Shown here piece by piece: positions 44,928 to 56,000 of a stretch of 64,000 bases of DNA. Within the stretch, counting starts at the first letter, position 1. Every line of letters begins with the position of its first letter. A program made the translations under genes and the position numbers. Source of the stretch: Asticcacaulis endophyticus (GTDB lineage Bacteria > Pseudomonadota > Alphaproteobacteria > Caulobacterales > Caulobacteraceae); NCBI RefSeq assembly GCF_014652575.1, contig NZ_BMZB01000003.1, positions 124,001 through 188,000 of the forward strand. Direction: 5' to 3'. Under the pieces are notes generated by a model. It was not told where the DNA came from, did no database searches, and saw nothing but the letters and a program-made list of their open reading frames with translations.

Positions 44928-46055
44928 ATGACTGACGCCCCAAACACTGAGACCCTGAAATATACCCGTCTTTATCAGCGCCATGTCGATCTTGGCGCGC
45001 GTATGGTGCCGTTTGCCGGTTATGCCATGCCGGTGCAGTATGACGGCGTGCTGGGTGAACACAAATGGACACGCGCCGAATGCGGCTTGTTCGATGTGTC
45101 GCACATGGGGCAGGCCCGTTTGAAGGGTAAGGACGCGATTGCCACGCTTGAGGCGCTCACGCCCACCGATTTCAAGGTATTAAAAGCTGGCCGCCAAAAA
45201 TATTCCCTGCTGCTCAATGATAATTCAGGCATTCTTGACGACCTGATGGTGTCGCGCCCGGAAACTGACGGCCTATTTTTGGTCGTCAATGCGGGCTGTA
45301 AGGATCAGGATTTTGCCTATATCGGCCGAAACCTTAAGGGCGATACGTCACTGGAGATCTTGAGCGACCGTGCCCTGCTGGCCTTGCAAGGCCCCAAAGC
45401 CAAAGAGGTTATGGCTAAGGTCATTCCGGCGGCGTGCGAAATGTACTTCATGGATTGTGGCACCTTCACCTGGCAGGGACATACGGTTTACGTTTCCCGC
45501 TCCGGCTATACCGGCGAAGATGGTTTTGAAATTTCAGTTCATGAAAATCAGGTGGCGGAACTGTGGGATGCTTTGCTGTCTGATCCGGTTGTAAAGCCGA
45601 TCGGTCTTGGTGCGCGCGACAGTTTACGCCTGGAGGCCGGTATGCCGCTCTATGGCCACGAAATGGATACGGGCTATAGTCTGGCTGAGGCTAATCTCGG
45701 TTTTGCCATGTCAAAATCACGCTTGGAGGCCGGTGATATTCTTGGCTTTGACCGCCTGAAACCTGAGCTTGACGGTGGTTTGACGCGCGTGCGCGTGGCC
45801 TTGAAAGGTGAGGCGGGCCCGCCCGCACGCGAAGGGGCCAAGATCCTCACTGAGGCTGGCGAAGAGATTGGCTATATTACCTCTGGCGGGCCGTCTCCGT
45901 CAGCAGGCGGTCTGATCGCCCTGGGTTACGTGCCGCCAGCTTTTTCTGAGGTCGGGACTAACCTGACGTGGGATGTGCGCGGTAAGGCCTATCCATGTAC
46001 CGTAGTTGCCTTGCCGTTTGTCAAAAATGGCTATCACCGTAAAAAATCAGCTTAA
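44928..46055 (+). CDS. gcvT: Glycine cleavage system T protein (aminomethyltransferase)
   Basis: GcvT releases ammonia from the aminomethyl-lipoyl intermediate and forms methylene-THF. The 375-residue protein has [50 protein letters not shown] and the conserved [19 protein letters not shown], which carries the catalytic-site residues. The ATG at 44928, with GAGG upstream, is preferred over the TTG two codons before. It is the first gene of the riboswitch-controlled gcv operon. Confidence 0.97.
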   Translation: MTDAPNTETLKYTRLYQRHVDLGARMVPFAGYAMPVQYDGVLGEHKWTRAECGLFDVSHMGQARLKGKDAIATLEALTPTDFKVLKAGRQKYSLLLNDNSGILDDLMVSRPETDGLFLVVNAGCKDQDFAYIGRNLKGDTSLEILSDRALLALQGPKAKEVMAKVIPAACEMYFMDCGTFTWQGHTVYVSRSGYTGEDGFEISVHENQVAELWDALLSDPVVKPIGLGARDSLRLEAGMPLYGHEMDTGYSLAEANLGFAMSKSRLEAGDILGFDRLKPELDGGLTRVRVALKGEAGPPAREGAKILTEAGEEIGYITSGGPSPSAGGLIALGYVPPAFSEVGTNLTWDVRGKAYPCTVVALPFVKNGYHRKKSA

Positions 46056-46081
46056 TTTCAAATTCTTATAGGGGTTTTCTT

Positions 46082-46447
46082 ATGCGCTTTACCAAAGATC
46101 ACGAATGGGTACTGGTCGAAGGCGATACGGCTCTGGTGGGTATATCGGCCTATGCCGCCGATGCCTTGGGCGATGTTGTCTTCGTTGAGTTGCCGGAAGT
46201 CGGCAAAACCGTAAATCAGGGCGACAGCTTCGCCGTCGTCGAAAGCGTCAAGGCGGCCTCTGACGTCTATGCGCCTATATCGGGCGAAGTCATCGCCGCT
46301 AACGATGAACTGTCCAGCAGCCCTGAAGTCATCAATGCGGCCCCTGAAGGCACGGGCTGGCTGGCGAAAATCAAGCTGTCGGATGCGACTCAGGTCGAGG
46401 CTCTGATGGATCGTGACGCCTACGAAGCCTTCCTCTCTACGCTGTAA
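46082..46447 (+). CDS. gcvH: Glycine cleavage system H protein
   Basis: GcvH is the lipoyl carrier of the complex. The 121-residue protein has KDHEWV at the N-terminus, [20 protein letters not shown]-type strands and the lipoylated lysine in [14 protein letters not shown]. The remaining beta-barrel half ends [13 protein letters not shown]. An AGGGG site precedes the ATG. It lies 26 bp after gcvT. Confidence 0.97.
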   Translation: MRFTKDHEWVLVEGDTALVGISAYAADALGDVVFVELPEVGKTVNQGDSFAVVESVKAASDVYAPISGEVIAANDELSSSPEVINAAPEGTGWLAKIKLSDATQVEALMDRDAYEAFLSTL

Positions 46448-46454
46448 GGGTATT

Positions 46455-47795
46455 ATGAGATATTTACCGTTGAATGAGGCCGATCGGGCCCAAATGCTGG
46501 CGACCATTGGCGCCAAATCCGTTGATGATCTGTTTGTCGATGTGCCGGCGTCGGCGCATCTGACTGCGCCGGTCGATCTGCCGCGCTATGCCGGTGAAAT
46601 GGAGGTCGAGGCGCAAATCAAAGCGATGGCGGCGAAAAACCTCAGCCCGTCGCGCGTACCGTTTTTTGTCGGGGCCGGGGCTTACCGGCATCATGTCCCA
46701 TCAACGGTTGATCATATCATTCAACGCTCAGAGTTCCTGACCAGCTACACGCCGTATCAGCCGGAAATCGCGCAAGGCACCTTACAGGTTTTGTTTGAGT
46801 TTCAGACGCAGGTAGCGCGCCTAACTGGTATGCCTGTGGCCAATGCCTCGCTCTATGATGGCTCAACCGCAGCCGCCGAAGGCGTGTTGATGGCACAGCG
46901 CATCACCAAGCGCAATAAGGCCGTCATGTCCGGCGGTCTGCACCCGCATTATACCCATACGGTTGAAACCTTGGCCCATGCGGTGGGCATGGAGACTGAG
47001 GCCCTGACGCCTGCGGTTGACGCCGAAGCCGAAGTTCTGAAGCACATCGACAAAGACACGGCCTGCGTGGTGGTGCAGACGCCGAACGTATTTGGCACCG
47101 CGACTGACCTGACCCAGATTGCCGAAGCGGCTCAGGCGGCGGGGGCACTGTTGATTGTGGTGGTCACCGAGGTCATGTCACTGGGGCTGTTGAAATCGCC
47201 CGGTGAGATGGGCGCCGATATCGTCGCCGTTGAAGGTCAGTCCATCGGCGTCCCGCTGTCGTTTGGCGGGCCCTATGTCGGTCTGTTTGCCGCGAAGGAA
47301 AAGTATCTGCGCCAGATGCCGGGACGCCTGTGTGGCGAGACTGTCGATGCGGATGGTGAGCGCGGCTTTGTGTTGACGCTGTCGACGCGCGAGCAGCACA
47401 TCCGCCGCGATAAGGCGACCTCCAATATCTGTACCAATTCAGGTCTTTGTGCGCTGGCCTTCAGCATCCACATGAGTCTGTTGGGTCAGGAAGGGCTTAA
47501 GCGGGTTGCCAAGATCAATTATGCCAAAGCCCATGCTCTGAAAGACCAACTGGCGTCGATAGCCGGTGTTGACGTTCTGACGCCGCGGTTCTTCAATGAG
47601 TTTACGGTGAAGCTGCCGAAGGTGGCAGCAGAGGTCGTCGAAGCCCTGGCTGCCAAGGGCATTCTGGGCGGGGTGCCATTTACGCGCCTTCATAATGATG
47701 CGGCATTTGATAATCACCTGATTATTGCCGTCACTGAAACCGTTTCCGATACTGACATGAGCGCCTTTGTCGCCGCTCTGAAAGAGGTGCTCTAA
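46455..47795 (+). CDS. gcvPA: Glycine dehydrogenase (decarboxylating) subunit 1
   Basis: This is the first of the two chains of the split P protein, which decarboxylates glycine through PLP and passes the aminomethyl group to GcvH. The 446-residue protein begins [16 protein letters not shown] and has [34 protein letters not shown] and [17 protein letters not shown]. The PLP lysine lies on the second chain. The ATG at 46455 is taken because the encoded N-terminus matches the family; the frame also runs further upstream over the gcvH end. Confidence 0.96.
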   Translation: MRYLPLNEADRAQMLATIGAKSVDDLFVDVPASAHLTAPVDLPRYAGEMEVEAQIKAMAAKNLSPSRVPFFVGAGAYRHHVPSTVDHIIQRSEFLTSYTPYQPEIAQGTLQVLFEFQTQVARLTGMPVANASLYDGSTAAAEGVLMAQRITKRNKAVMSGGLHPHYTHTVETLAHAVGMETEALTPAVDAEAEVLKHIDKDTACVVVQTPNVFGTATDLTQIAEAAQAAGALLIVVVTEVMSLGLLKSPGEMGADIVAVEGQSIGVPLSFGGPYVGLFAAKEKYLRQMPGRLCGETVDADGERGFVLTLSTREQHIRRDKATSNICTNSGLCALAFSIHMSLLGQEGLKRVAKINYAKAHALKDQLASIAGVDVLTPRFFNEFTVKLPKVAAEVVEALAAKGILGGVPFTRLHNDAAFDNHLIIAVTETVSDTDMSAFVAALKEVL

Positions 47796-47796
47796 G

Positions 47797-49356
47797 ATGT
47801 CCATGAATGCTGTTGGCCGTCCGACCCGCCCGGAAGATACCGCTGAAACCTCGGCTGAGTTTAAGTCGCTGACCGGCGGTAAAGGGCTGCTGCAATATGA
47901 GCGCCTGATCTTCGAGAAGAAGGATTACACCCGCACGGGCGTTGATTTCGCAGACATAGACATATCCCCATCGGATCTCGGTGATCTGGTGCGCGGCGAT
48001 GACCTGGGATTGCCAGGCCTGACTGAGCCGGAGGCCATGCGCCATTATGTGCGCCTGAGCCAAAAGAACCACGCCATCGATCTGGCGCTTTATCCGCTGG
48101 GGTCGTGTACCATGAAGCACAATCCGCGCCTGAATGAAAAGATGGCACGGCTGGAAGGTATTGGGGATATCCATCCGCTGCAGCCAACCTCGACCGTTCA
48201 GGGCGCGCTGGAGCTTATGGATACGCTGGCGCACTGGCTTAAGACCCTAACGGGTATGCCTGCGGTGGCCTTGTCGCCCAAGGCGGGGGCGCACGGCGAA
48301 CTATGCGGGCTATTGTCCATCAAGGCTGCCCACGAAGCCAAGGGGCAGGGCCATCGCCGTACGGTACTGGTGCCATCCTCAGCGCACGGTACTAATCCGG
48401 CCACAGCCGCGTTTGTGGGTTACAGCGTGCGGGAAATCGCCCAAACCTCTGATGGGCGGGTTGATCTGGCTGACCTGAAATCCAAGATCACCGATGATGT
48501 CGCGGCCATCATGCTGACCAATCCCAATACCTGCGGGCTGTTTGAGCGGGATATCGTCGATATTGCCAAACTGATCCATGACGCCGGTGCCTATTTCTAC
48601 TGTGACGGCGCCAATTTCAACGCGATTGTTGGCCGCGTACGTCCCGGTGATCTGGGCGTAGATGCCATGCACATCAACCTGCATAAGACCTTCTCGACGC
48701 CGCATGGCGGGGGCGGGCCGGGGGCGGGCCCTGTGGTGCTGTCTGAGGCTCTGGCGGCCTATGCGCCGACGCCGTGGGTGGTCAACTCTGGCAACGGCTA
48801 TGTGCTGGAAGAGTTTGGCGAAGATGCGTCTGCGGCTAATTTTGGCCGCATGTGTGCGTTTCACGGCCAGATGGGCATGTATGTCCGCGCCCTGACCTAT
48901 ATGCTGAGCCACGGCTCTGACGGTCTGCGTCAGGTGGCGGAAGATGCCGTACTCAACGCCAACTACATTAAGGCGTCGTTACAGGACATCATGAGCGTGC
49001 CGTTCCCGGATGGGCCGTGTATGCACGAAGCCCTGTTCGATGATAAATGGCTGGAGGGCACTCAAGTCACTACGCTCGACTTTGCTAAGGCGATGATCGA
49101 TGAGGGTTTCCATCCGATGACCATGTATTTCCCGCTGGTTGTGCATGGCGCCATGCTGATTGAGCCGACCGAAACCGAATCAAAAGCTGAACTGGATCGT
49201 TTCATAGACACGCTTCGGGCATTGGCCGCGTCCGCTTTGGCTACCAAGAACAATACGGATGATGTAGCCCGCTTTAAAAACGCCCCGCATCTGGCACCAA
49301 CACGGCGTCTTGATGAAACCAAGGCGGCGCGTCAACCCAAGCTGACCTATGGTTAA
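47797..49356 (+). CDS. gcvPB: Glycine dehydrogenase (decarboxylating) subunit 2
   Basis: This is the second chain of the split P protein. The 519-residue protein carries the PLP-binding lysine in HINLHKTFSTPHGGGGPG, with LSPKAGAHGELCGLL, PSSAHGTNPATAAFVGY and YCDGANFNAIVG, all typical. The stop of gcvPA is one base before its ATG, so the two are tightly coupled. A second ATG six bases further is an alternative start. A terminator hairpin follows at 49411. Confidence 0.97.
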   Translation: MSMNAVGRPTRPEDTAETSAEFKSLTGGKGLLQYERLIFEKKDYTRTGVDFADIDISPSDLGDLVRGDDLGLPGLTEPEAMRHYVRLSQKNHAIDLALYPLGSCTMKHNPRLNEKMARLEGIGDIHPLQPTSTVQGALELMDTLAHWLKTLTGMPAVALSPKAGAHGELCGLLSIKAAHEAKGQGHRRTVLVPSSAHGTNPATAAFVGYSVREIAQTSDGRVDLADLKSKITDDVAAIMLTNPNTCGLFERDIVDIAKLIHDAGAYFYCDGANFNAIVGRVRPGDLGVDAMHINLHKTFSTPHGGGGPGAGPVVLSEALAAYAPTPWVVNSGNGYVLEEFGEDASAANFGRMCAFHGQMGMYVRALTYMLSHGSDGLRQVAEDAVLNANYIKASLQDIMSVPFPDGPCMHEALFDDKWLEGTQVTTLDFAKAMIDEGFHPMTMYFPLVVHGAMLIEPTETESKAELDRFIDTLRALAASALATKNNTDDVARFKNAPHLAPTRRLDETKAARQPKLTYG

Positions 49357-49410
49357 GGCGTCTTAACTGTTTGTAACAATTAATTTTTAGAGCGTTATGA
49401 TATAGATTTA

Positions 49411-49442
49411 GACCTCGGTACGATGTGCCGGGGTCTTTTTTA
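49411..49442 (+). terminator. Rho-independent terminator of the gcv operon
   Basis: GACCTCGG (49411-49418) pairs with CCGGGGTC (49428-49435, one wobble) and is followed by a run of T. It lies 54 bp after the gcvPB stop. Confidence 0.85.
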
Positions 49443-49571
49443 TCACAGTATCAATTTCTTACCTAAGTTGATCACGAAAGACATGAAAACGCCGCGCCAC
49501 TGCCTTTACTCTAAGGGCCTATGCGCCCATATGGGGCGTATGACCCCATAACCTGATTTGCCGGATATGTG

Positions 49572-50129
49572 ATGACCGCGCCGAACGACAGCTCCTCCAC
49601 GGGTATCCTGCCCGTCGCCGTTCCGAAAGGACGGACGAGGGAGCGTGCGCGTCAGCAGCCCAAAGCCAAACGGTCGTTTTTTCGGGATATCTTAAAAACG
49701 CGTAAGCCTAAACTGTCCAAGCGGGTTTTACGCGAGATTGAAAAGGCCGCCAAAGCCCGGCTCAATATTAAACCTCGCAGCCTTTTAAGCCGGGTATTGA
49801 AGCCTGTTCTGATTGCTGCGGGCGGTTCATTGGTGTTGCTGGGGATCTTGATTGCGCCCTTGCCGGGACCTATGGGTATGCCGCTATCGATTGCGGGCCT
49901 GATCATCATGATGCGCAACTCCTATTGGACAAAGCGCAAGTTCATGGAGCTCAAGCGCTCACACCCCAACTGGATAATGCCGCTGCGGAAATTACTACGG
50001 AAAAATCCGCCCATATTTTCGATCTTCTGGCAGCAAATCCTGCGTACAGAGCGCCTGCTTCTTAAAAAAGAAGGCAAGATGTTATCGGCCTTCCGGCGCA
50101 GATTTCTTAGAAAACACAGACATCATTAA
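49572..50129 (+). CDS. Hypothetical membrane protein, PGPGW-like
   Basis: This is a 185-residue basic protein with a cytoplasmic N-terminal part rich in Lys and Arg. It has two closely spaced hydrophobic segments (about residues 75-112) joined by LPGPMGMPLSIAGLIIMMRN. The short LPGPxGxPL turn and following helix resemble the PGPGW family of small membrane proteins of unknown function. A highly basic C-terminus follows (RRRFLRKHRHH). The in-frame GTG at 49569 precedes the ATG directly. It is monocistronic, between two terminators. Confidence 0.65.
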   Translation: MTAPNDSSSTGILPVAVPKGRTRERARQQPKAKRSFFRDILKTRKPKLSKRVLREIEKAAKARLNIKPRSLLSRVLKPVLIAAGGSLVLLGILIAPLPGPMGMPLSIAGLIIMMRNSYWTKRKFMELKRSHPNWIMPLRKLLRKNPPIFSIFWQQILRTERLLLKKEGKMLSAFRRRFLRKHRHH

Positions 50130-50163
50130 AAAAACCCGCCGGATGAACCAGCGGGTTTTTTTA
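50130..50163. terminator. Bidirectional terminator between the PGPGW-like gene and the atp operon
   Basis: AAAAACCCGC (50130-50139) pairs with GCGGGTTTTT (50151-50160), giving T runs in both directions. It separates the plus-strand gene from the end of the minus-strand atp operon. Confidence 0.9.
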
Positions 50164-50182
50164 TAACTTAAGCTTCAATTGA

Positions 50183-50671
50183 TCAGGACAAACGCTGACC
50201 GATTTGGCCAATGGCCTTATCGACTAACGGATCGCTTTTTAGACCGGCATTACGTTCAATCAGGATGGTTTCTGTCAACTTGGTCGCCAGATCAGCCGCC
50301 GCGGCTTTGACATCAGCTTCCGCCTTGGCTTCGGCCTGAGCGATTTTACGTTCGGCTAAGGCCTGACGGCGGGCAATGTTCTCCGCCAGTTTTTCCTTGG
50401 CTTCTTCGGCCAGACGCACGGCTTCGGATTCGGCAAATGCCACCAGCTCTTTAGCCTTTTGCTCAGCCTCAAGACGCTCGGCCTTGATTTGGTTGAGCAG
50501 GCTTTGGGCTTCCTGACGGATGCGCACAGCTTCGTCCAACTCGGCGCGAACCGCATCACCTGTGTCACCAAGCGACTTCCACAGATTAGCGGGCACTTTC
50601 ATGACCACCAGCAGGCCAAAGAATAACAGGAGGCCGATCTGTACCCAAACTTCGGGATTAGAAAAATCCAT
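50183..50671 (-). CDS. atpF: ATP synthase F0 subunit b
   Basis: Subunit b is the peripheral stalk of F0, connecting the membrane part to F1. The 162-residue protein has one N-terminal helix (VWVQIGLLLFFGLLVVM) followed by a long charged coiled coil (AVRIRQEAQSLLNQIKAERL, VRLAEEAKEKLAENI). The last gene of the atpI-B-E-F'-F operon, it lies 10 bp after b'. The F1 genes are not in the window, as in other alphaproteobacteria where F0 and F1 are separate. Confidence 0.94.
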   Translation of the reverse strand: MDFSNPEVWVQIGLLLFFGLLVVMKVPANLWKSLGDTGDAVRAELDEAVRIRQEAQSLLNQIKAERLEAEQKAKELVAFAESEAVRLAEEAKEKLAENIARRQALAERKIAQAEAKAEADVKAAAADLATKLTETILIERNAGLKSDPLVDKAIGQIGQRLS

Positions 50672-50681
50672 ATCTGCGCTC

Positions 50682-51332
50682 CTATGCCTTACTCAAAGCG
50701 GCTTTAAGGGCCGTTTTGGTGGCGGCTTTGCCGGTTAGTTTTTCAACCAGAACACTGGCCGTTTCCGTGGCAATATCTTCGACATAGGCCATAGCCTTGT
50801 CGCGTGAAGCACGGATGCTGGTTTCAGCGTCTTCGATCAGAGCGTTCAGCTTGGCGTCTTCTTCAGCCTGAACCTTGGCGCTTTCAGCGGCAGCCTTGGC
50901 CTTGGCGTCAGAGGCCAGCTTACGGGCAGCCGCGTGAGCAGCAGCCGTTTCTTCGGCCGACATTTTAGCCTGAGCCTCGGCTTCGTCACGAATAGCGCGG
51001 GCGTTAGCCAGATCTTCGGAAATGGTCGAACCGCGCGTCGAGATAACGCCGCGTAACTTGGGCGCGAACATCTTGGCGATAGCGATGTAGAGGATGGTGA
51101 AAATAATCACCAGCCACACGATTTGTCCCGCCCAGTGTTCGGTTTGAAACTGAGGCAGGCCCTTGGCATGGGCTTCACCACCGGCGTGTTCAGTACTCTC
51201 ATGCGTGTCCGCATGAGCGTCTGCCGGGGCAGTGGCTACGGGGTCGAGAGTGGCCACCGTCGTGACGGGCGCCGTATCGGAAGGCTCCGCAGCCGGCGAC
51301 ATAGCCAGGGTGTCGTTTGCGGCGCTCATCAT
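50682..51332 (-). CDS. ATP synthase F0 subunit b' with long N-terminal extension
   Basis: This is the second peripheral-stalk subunit (b'). The 216-residue protein has an unusual Ala/Thr/Asp/His-rich N-terminal extension of about 65 residues (HADTHESTEHAGGEAHAKG) before the usual LPQFQTEHWAGQIVWLVIIF membrane entry. The coiled coil follows. Phototrophs and many alphaproteobacteria have b and b' side by side. The extension lacks any signal-like cleavage site and would be on the periplasmic side. The ATG at 51332 and one codon later are equivalent. Confidence 0.93.
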   Translation of the reverse strand: MMSAANDTLAMSPAAEPSDTAPVTTVATLDPVATAPADAHADTHESTEHAGGEAHAKGLPQFQTEHWAGQIVWLVIIFTILYIAIAKMFAPKLRGVISTRGSTISEDLANARAIRDEAEAQAKMSAEETAAAHAAARKLASDAKAKAAAESAKVQAEEDAKLNALIEDAETSIRASRDKAMAYVEDIATETASVLVEKLTGKAATKTALKAALSKA

Positions 51333-51446
51333 GAATTCCTTAAATGGCCTGAACTCAGGCCGTAAACGGGACTATCTGTAAACAAACCCGCGGATCAGCA
51401 ACGGTTAAGTTCCTGATCCGCGATAATCGGTGTTTGTTTAAGCGAA

Positions 51447-51671
51447 TTAGCCGTTCAGGATCATGATGGCGATAACGAAAGCCAGAATGCCCAGAGCTTC
51501 GGTCAGCGCCATGCCGATGAAGAGGTTGGTCTGTTGCGACTTGGCAGCCGAAGGGTTGCGCAGGGCGGCCTGGAAGAAGTTGCCGAACAGTACGCCGAGG
51601 CCGATACCGGCACCGATCATACCAAGCATAGCCAGACCAGCGCCGAGGTATTTGTAAGCTGAAGCGTCCAT
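51447..51671 (-). CDS. atpE: ATP synthase F0 subunit c
   Basis: Subunit c forms the proton-driven rotor ring. The 74-residue hairpin protein has the glycine-rich first helix MIGAGIGLGVLFGNFFQ, the polar loop RNPSAAKSQQ, and the second helix with the proton-binding glutamate near residue 58 in MALTEALGILAF. The Glu with no Na-type ligands indicates a proton ring. It lies between atpB and b'. Confidence 0.97.
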   Translation of the reverse strand: MDASAYKYLGAGLAMLGMIGAGIGLGVLFGNFFQAALRNPSAAKSQQTNLFIGMALTEALGILAFVIAIMILNG

Positions 51672-51717
51672 AGACTTAAAACTCCTGATAGAGATTATTT
51701 AGAGGAAGAAAAACCGA

Positions 51718-52479
51718 TTAGTGGTGGCCTAAATTCACCACGTCGTTCAGATAAACACAGGTGAGAACCGCAAACACAAAGGCTTGCAGATAGGCCACCA
51801 GAAACTCCAGTGCAGTCAAAGCCACAACAGAGAGAAGCGGAAGAACAGCGCCGACAACGCCGCCGATACCAAGGCCTGCCAGAGCGACGACAAAGCCCGC
51901 GAACACCTTCATAACGATGTGACCGCCAACCATGTTACCGAACAAACGCAATGACAGGGTGATGGGACGCATCAGGAAGGATACGATTTCGATGACGACG
52001 ATCAGCGGCAGGATCCACCACGGCACGCCCGATGGCACGAACAGTTTGAAAAAGCCCAAACCATTGCGCGCAAAACCGACCACGATAACAGCACCGATAG
52101 TCAGTACGGCTAGGGCTGCGGTCACAGCCAACTGCGATGTGGCGGTGAAGTAGGTCGTCATCCCGACCAGATTAAGGCTCAGGATGAACAGGAACAGCGT
52201 AAAAATGAACGGAAAGAAGTGACGGCCTTCATCGCCAATGATGGATTCGGCCAGATCATCGATCAGGCCAAACAGACCTTCTGCCATGACCTGCATACGG
52301 CCGGGAATGATCGCGGTGCGAGCGGTTGCAAAAAGGAAAAACAGGATAACCGCACCGGTGCCAATAATCATGGCCATAACCGAATTGGTGATCGACAGGT
52401 CGATGGGGATACCAGCCACTTCCACGGTCGGAAGCTCAACGATCTTTTGGATCTGGAACTGGTGTAACGGATCGGCCAT
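51718..52479 (-). CDS. atpB: ATP synthase F0 subunit a
   Basis: Subunit a provides the proton half-channels. The 253-residue polytopic protein contains the conserved SFLMRPITLSLRLFGNMVGGH, in which Arg is the essential residue next to the c-ring glutamate, and the C-terminal YLQAFVFAVLTCVYLND. Five to six helices are visible. It begins MADPLHQFQIQKIVEL. It is second in the operon. Confidence 0.97.
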   Translation of the reverse strand: MADPLHQFQIQKIVELPTVEVAGIPIDLSITNSVMAMIIGTGAVILFFLFATARTAIIPGRMQVMAEGLFGLIDDLAESIIGDEGRHFFPFIFTLFLFILSLNLVGMTTYFTATSQLAVTAALAVLTIGAVIVVGFARNGLGFFKLFVPSGVPWWILPLIVVIEIVSFLMRPITLSLRLFGNMVGGHIVMKVFAGFVVALAGLGIGGVVGAVLPLLSVVALTALEFLVAYLQAFVFAVLTCVYLNDVVNLGHH

Positions 52480-52536
52480 AAGCCCTACCTCTTTAAATCA
52501 ACAATATCAAAGACGGATGGCTCCGTCTCAATCATC

Positions 52537-52866
52537 CTAATCTTTTTTCGACTCATCACTGTCTGAGGTGGATTTATTGGCTGATTTGGCGATCAGATAA
52601 ACACTGCCCGCCAGACCAATCAGAACACCCACAATCATACCCCATGGCTTCGTACCAAGATATGTATCAGACAGCCACCCCAGCCCCAAACCAACAAAAA
52701 TGCCCCCGATCAGTTCGCCCAGGGCCTGATAGCCCGCGCTGGCGCCCGCTTCGGCGTGATCTTTTTCTGATGACTTACGCTTTTTCGCTTCAATAGCGTT
52801 AAGGCGCTGTTCAAGTTCATCGAGCTTCCGATCAGGCGAAGTCTCTTTTTGGGGTTCATCTGTCAT
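52537..52866 (-). CDS. atpI: ATP synthase accessory protein AtpI
   Basis: AtpI assists c-ring assembly and is the usual first gene of atp operons. The 109-residue protein has a charged N-terminal coiled segment (RKLDELEQRLNAIEAKKRK) and two helices with LGELIGGIFVGLGLGWLSD and GMIVGVLIGLAGSVYLI. It lies 57 bp before atpB. The 219-bp region upstream, up to the smc stop, holds the operon promoter. Confidence 0.9.
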   Translation of the reverse strand: MTDEPQKETSPDRKLDELEQRLNAIEAKKRKSSEKDHAEAGASAGYQALGELIGGIFVGLGLGWLSDTYLGTKPWGMIVGVLIGLAGSVYLIAKSANKSTSDSDESKKD

Positions 52867-53085
52867 GTTTAAAACTTAGGCAGGCGGATTATCCCCTAAG
52901 AGATAACCCTGCTTCGAACGGCGCGGAACCTAATCGCAAGGCGATCAAAGGTCAAGCAAGGGGCGGGGCTAAAGTGTAGTTTAATGTATATTTATATCTA
53001 AGCCATGGAGGTTTTTGACTATATTAGGCATGGGTGGGGAATGACAGCGCTGTTTTTAGCTTATTTGCCGACCCGATACCGGCAA

Positions 53086-56000
53086 TTAATCCGCCACCAG
53101 AGCTTCGGCCTGATTAAGATCGACACTGACCAGTTGCGAGACGCCGCGCTCGGCCATCGTGACGCCAAACAGGCGGTCCATACGCGCCATCGTCACAGGA
53201 TTGTGGGTAATAGCGATAAAGCGCGTATTTGTTCGTGTGCGCATTTCGTCCAGAAGCTTGCAATACCGGTCCACATTCGCGTCATCGAGCGGCGCATCAA
53301 CTTCGTCCAGAACGCACACCGGTGCCGGGTTGGCCAGAAACACGCCAAAAATCAGGGCAGTCGCCGTCAGGGCCTGTTCACCGCCTGACATCAGGCTCAT
53401 GGTCGACAGGCGTTTACCGGGCGGACAGGCGAAAATCTCAAGTCCGGCCTCAAGCGGATCATCTGATTCGACCAGCCGCAGTTCTGCTGAGCCGCCGCCA
53501 AACAGGGCGACGAACAGCGCCTTGAAATGTTCATTGATGATTTCAAAAGCGGCCAGAAGCCGTTCACGGCCTTCGGCATTCAGTTCATCAATGCCGTCAC
53601 GAAGTTTGGCAATCGCCGTTGTCAGATCGAGGCGTTCCCGGCTGAGGGTCTCAAGTCGATCCTGATATTCACCGGCTTCTTCTTCAGCGCGCAGGTTAAC
53701 GGCCCCTAGTTGGTCACGTTCACGCTCAAGCCCCGACAAAAGTGATTCGGCACCGGCGGCATCGGCAGGGGTCGCAATAGCTTCTTCCTTTAGCCGCCGC
53801 CCTAGGGCTTCAGGGTCGGAACCTGTTTCATTGAGGATTTGCGCTTCGATTTCATCCTTGCGTAATTGGGCCGCCTCAAGACGCGCGCCTGCACCTGCGC
53901 GTTGCTCGCGGGCTGCGGCGGCGTCCTGTTCCAGAGCGCGCTCTTTTATGTCGGCTTCACGCCGGGTATTTTCGGCGGTTTGTAACTTGTCACGGGCCTC
54001 AGTCAGGCGTTTTTCAGCGGTTTCCAGCGAGTCCAGCAGGCTTATGCGTTTGTCTTCGAACGCGGCAGGCGCATCTGTGGCCTTACTCAACGCTTCGGCG
54101 GTGGCGTGTTGGTCCTTTTGCAGGCGCTCGATACGGGCTTTCGATTCGGAATGGCGACGTGCCCACTCACTCAGGTCGCGGCTGATATTACGTTCGCGGC
54201 CTTCTCTTGCGGCCCGGTTACGTTTTTCTTCATCAAGGGCCGATCGTGCTGCGGTGACTAATTGACGTTTAACTTCAGCATCTTGACGGGCTGTGTTGAG
54301 AGCATTGTTAAGCTCAGTCTGATCCTGTGGTGCGGATTGCTCCGCCCGCACGGTTTCAAGAGCCTCTGATGCCTCGATCGTGGCTTCTTCAAGACGGGTC
54401 AGGGTCTCGCTCAGTGCCAGATTGCGGGCGTCAAAGCGGGCCTGCGCTTTTTGCAACTCATCCAGTTTGATTTGTTGCCCGCGTAATGCGCGTTCGAGCT
54501 CCGGTATTTTTAGCCGCGCGTTGCGCACATTGTCTTCGTGAGTTTTCTGGACTGTTGCGGCTGTCGTCAGAACCGCTTGTAGGGCTGTCAGTTCCGGCTT
54601 GAGTGCGTCGATCTCGGTTTCAAGATCCTCAAGTCGCGTCCGCTGTGACAGCCTGACGGCGGCAGGCTTTGGGGCCTTGGCGCGCACGATGACGCCGTCC
54701 CAGCGCCACAAATCGCCCTCAACGGAGACAAGCCGTGCCCCGGTCGGCAACAGAGCCTGCAAACTGTCGCCGTCAGATTGCGCCACAACCCCAACCGCAT
54801 TTAAACGGGCGGTCAGGGCGGTTGGTGCCTTGATGAATTGGCTAAGGGGCGAAACGCCAATGGGCCAGTTTATAGTGTTTTGTGCGGTGAAGTCCTCAAC
54901 CCAAAAGGCGAGCGCATCGGTACTGTGGCGTGAAGACAGACGCAGGTTAAGGTCTTCGCCTAACGCGGCGGCCAGCGCCAGTTCATAACCCTTATCGGCC
55001 CGCACGGAATCAAGCACAGGGGCTTTGTCCTTTGAATTGGAACCCAGCAGGATTTGCGATAACCCGCGAGCTTCTGCGGTCAGACGACCCAGCTTGTCTT
55101 CGGCTTCGCGCACCGTTTTGCGTGCCGATGCTTCGGCTTCGACGAGCGGCGCTCGACCGGCTTCCAGGGTTTCGCTGGTGTTGCGGGCTTCATCAAGAGT
55201 GCGTTGCGATGCGGTGACTGCCTGTTCAAGGGTGGTTATCGCTTCATAATCGAATGTGCCCAGATTCGACTTTTCAGACCGCGCGGTTTTAACCTGTGAC
55301 TGGGCGCGCTCAAATCGGCTTTCGGCTTCACGCAGGCGTGCCGCCTCAAGTCTTTGTCTCTCGGTAAGCGCCGCCAGCTCAGCGGCAAGGCGTTCAATCG
55401 TTTGATCGGCGGCCTGGCGCGCGGTTTCGGCAGTTGCAACCGCCGCCTCCAATTCGGGCTCGCGCGCAGGGGCCTCAGATATTTCCTGTTTTACCTTATC
55501 AAGCGCCGCGGTAAGGCGCTCAATCTGGTTTTGACCATCACCGGACAGGTCAAGTTCGCGAGCGTGGTCGGATTGCTGTCTGTGCAGATCGGCTTTAAGG
55601 CGCTCAATCTCATTTTTGACCTGTTTCTCTTCCAGATCAAGCCGTTCTTTCTCGATGTTAAGGCGATGCATGACGGTTGCCGCCACCGCCTCTTCTTCAC
55701 GCAAGGGGGGGATAATTTCAGCGGCCTTCAACGCCTCAGTCTGGGCCACTGCCGCCGCACGAGTCGTGTCTTCTACGTTGCGGCTTAAGGTTTGCATCTC
55801 GCCGGTCGCGGTCTGAAAAGCCGACAGGGCCTCAAGCCATTTGGCGTGCAGGATAGCTTTTTGCAGGGCGCGGATTTCAGCCGAAATTTTCTTATATTTA
55901 TCAGCCTGACGGGCTTCACGTTTCAGACGTGACAAAGCCTGATCCAGTTCGCGCGAAATATCATCCAGCCGTGACAGATTGGTTTCGGCGGCGCGTAAAC

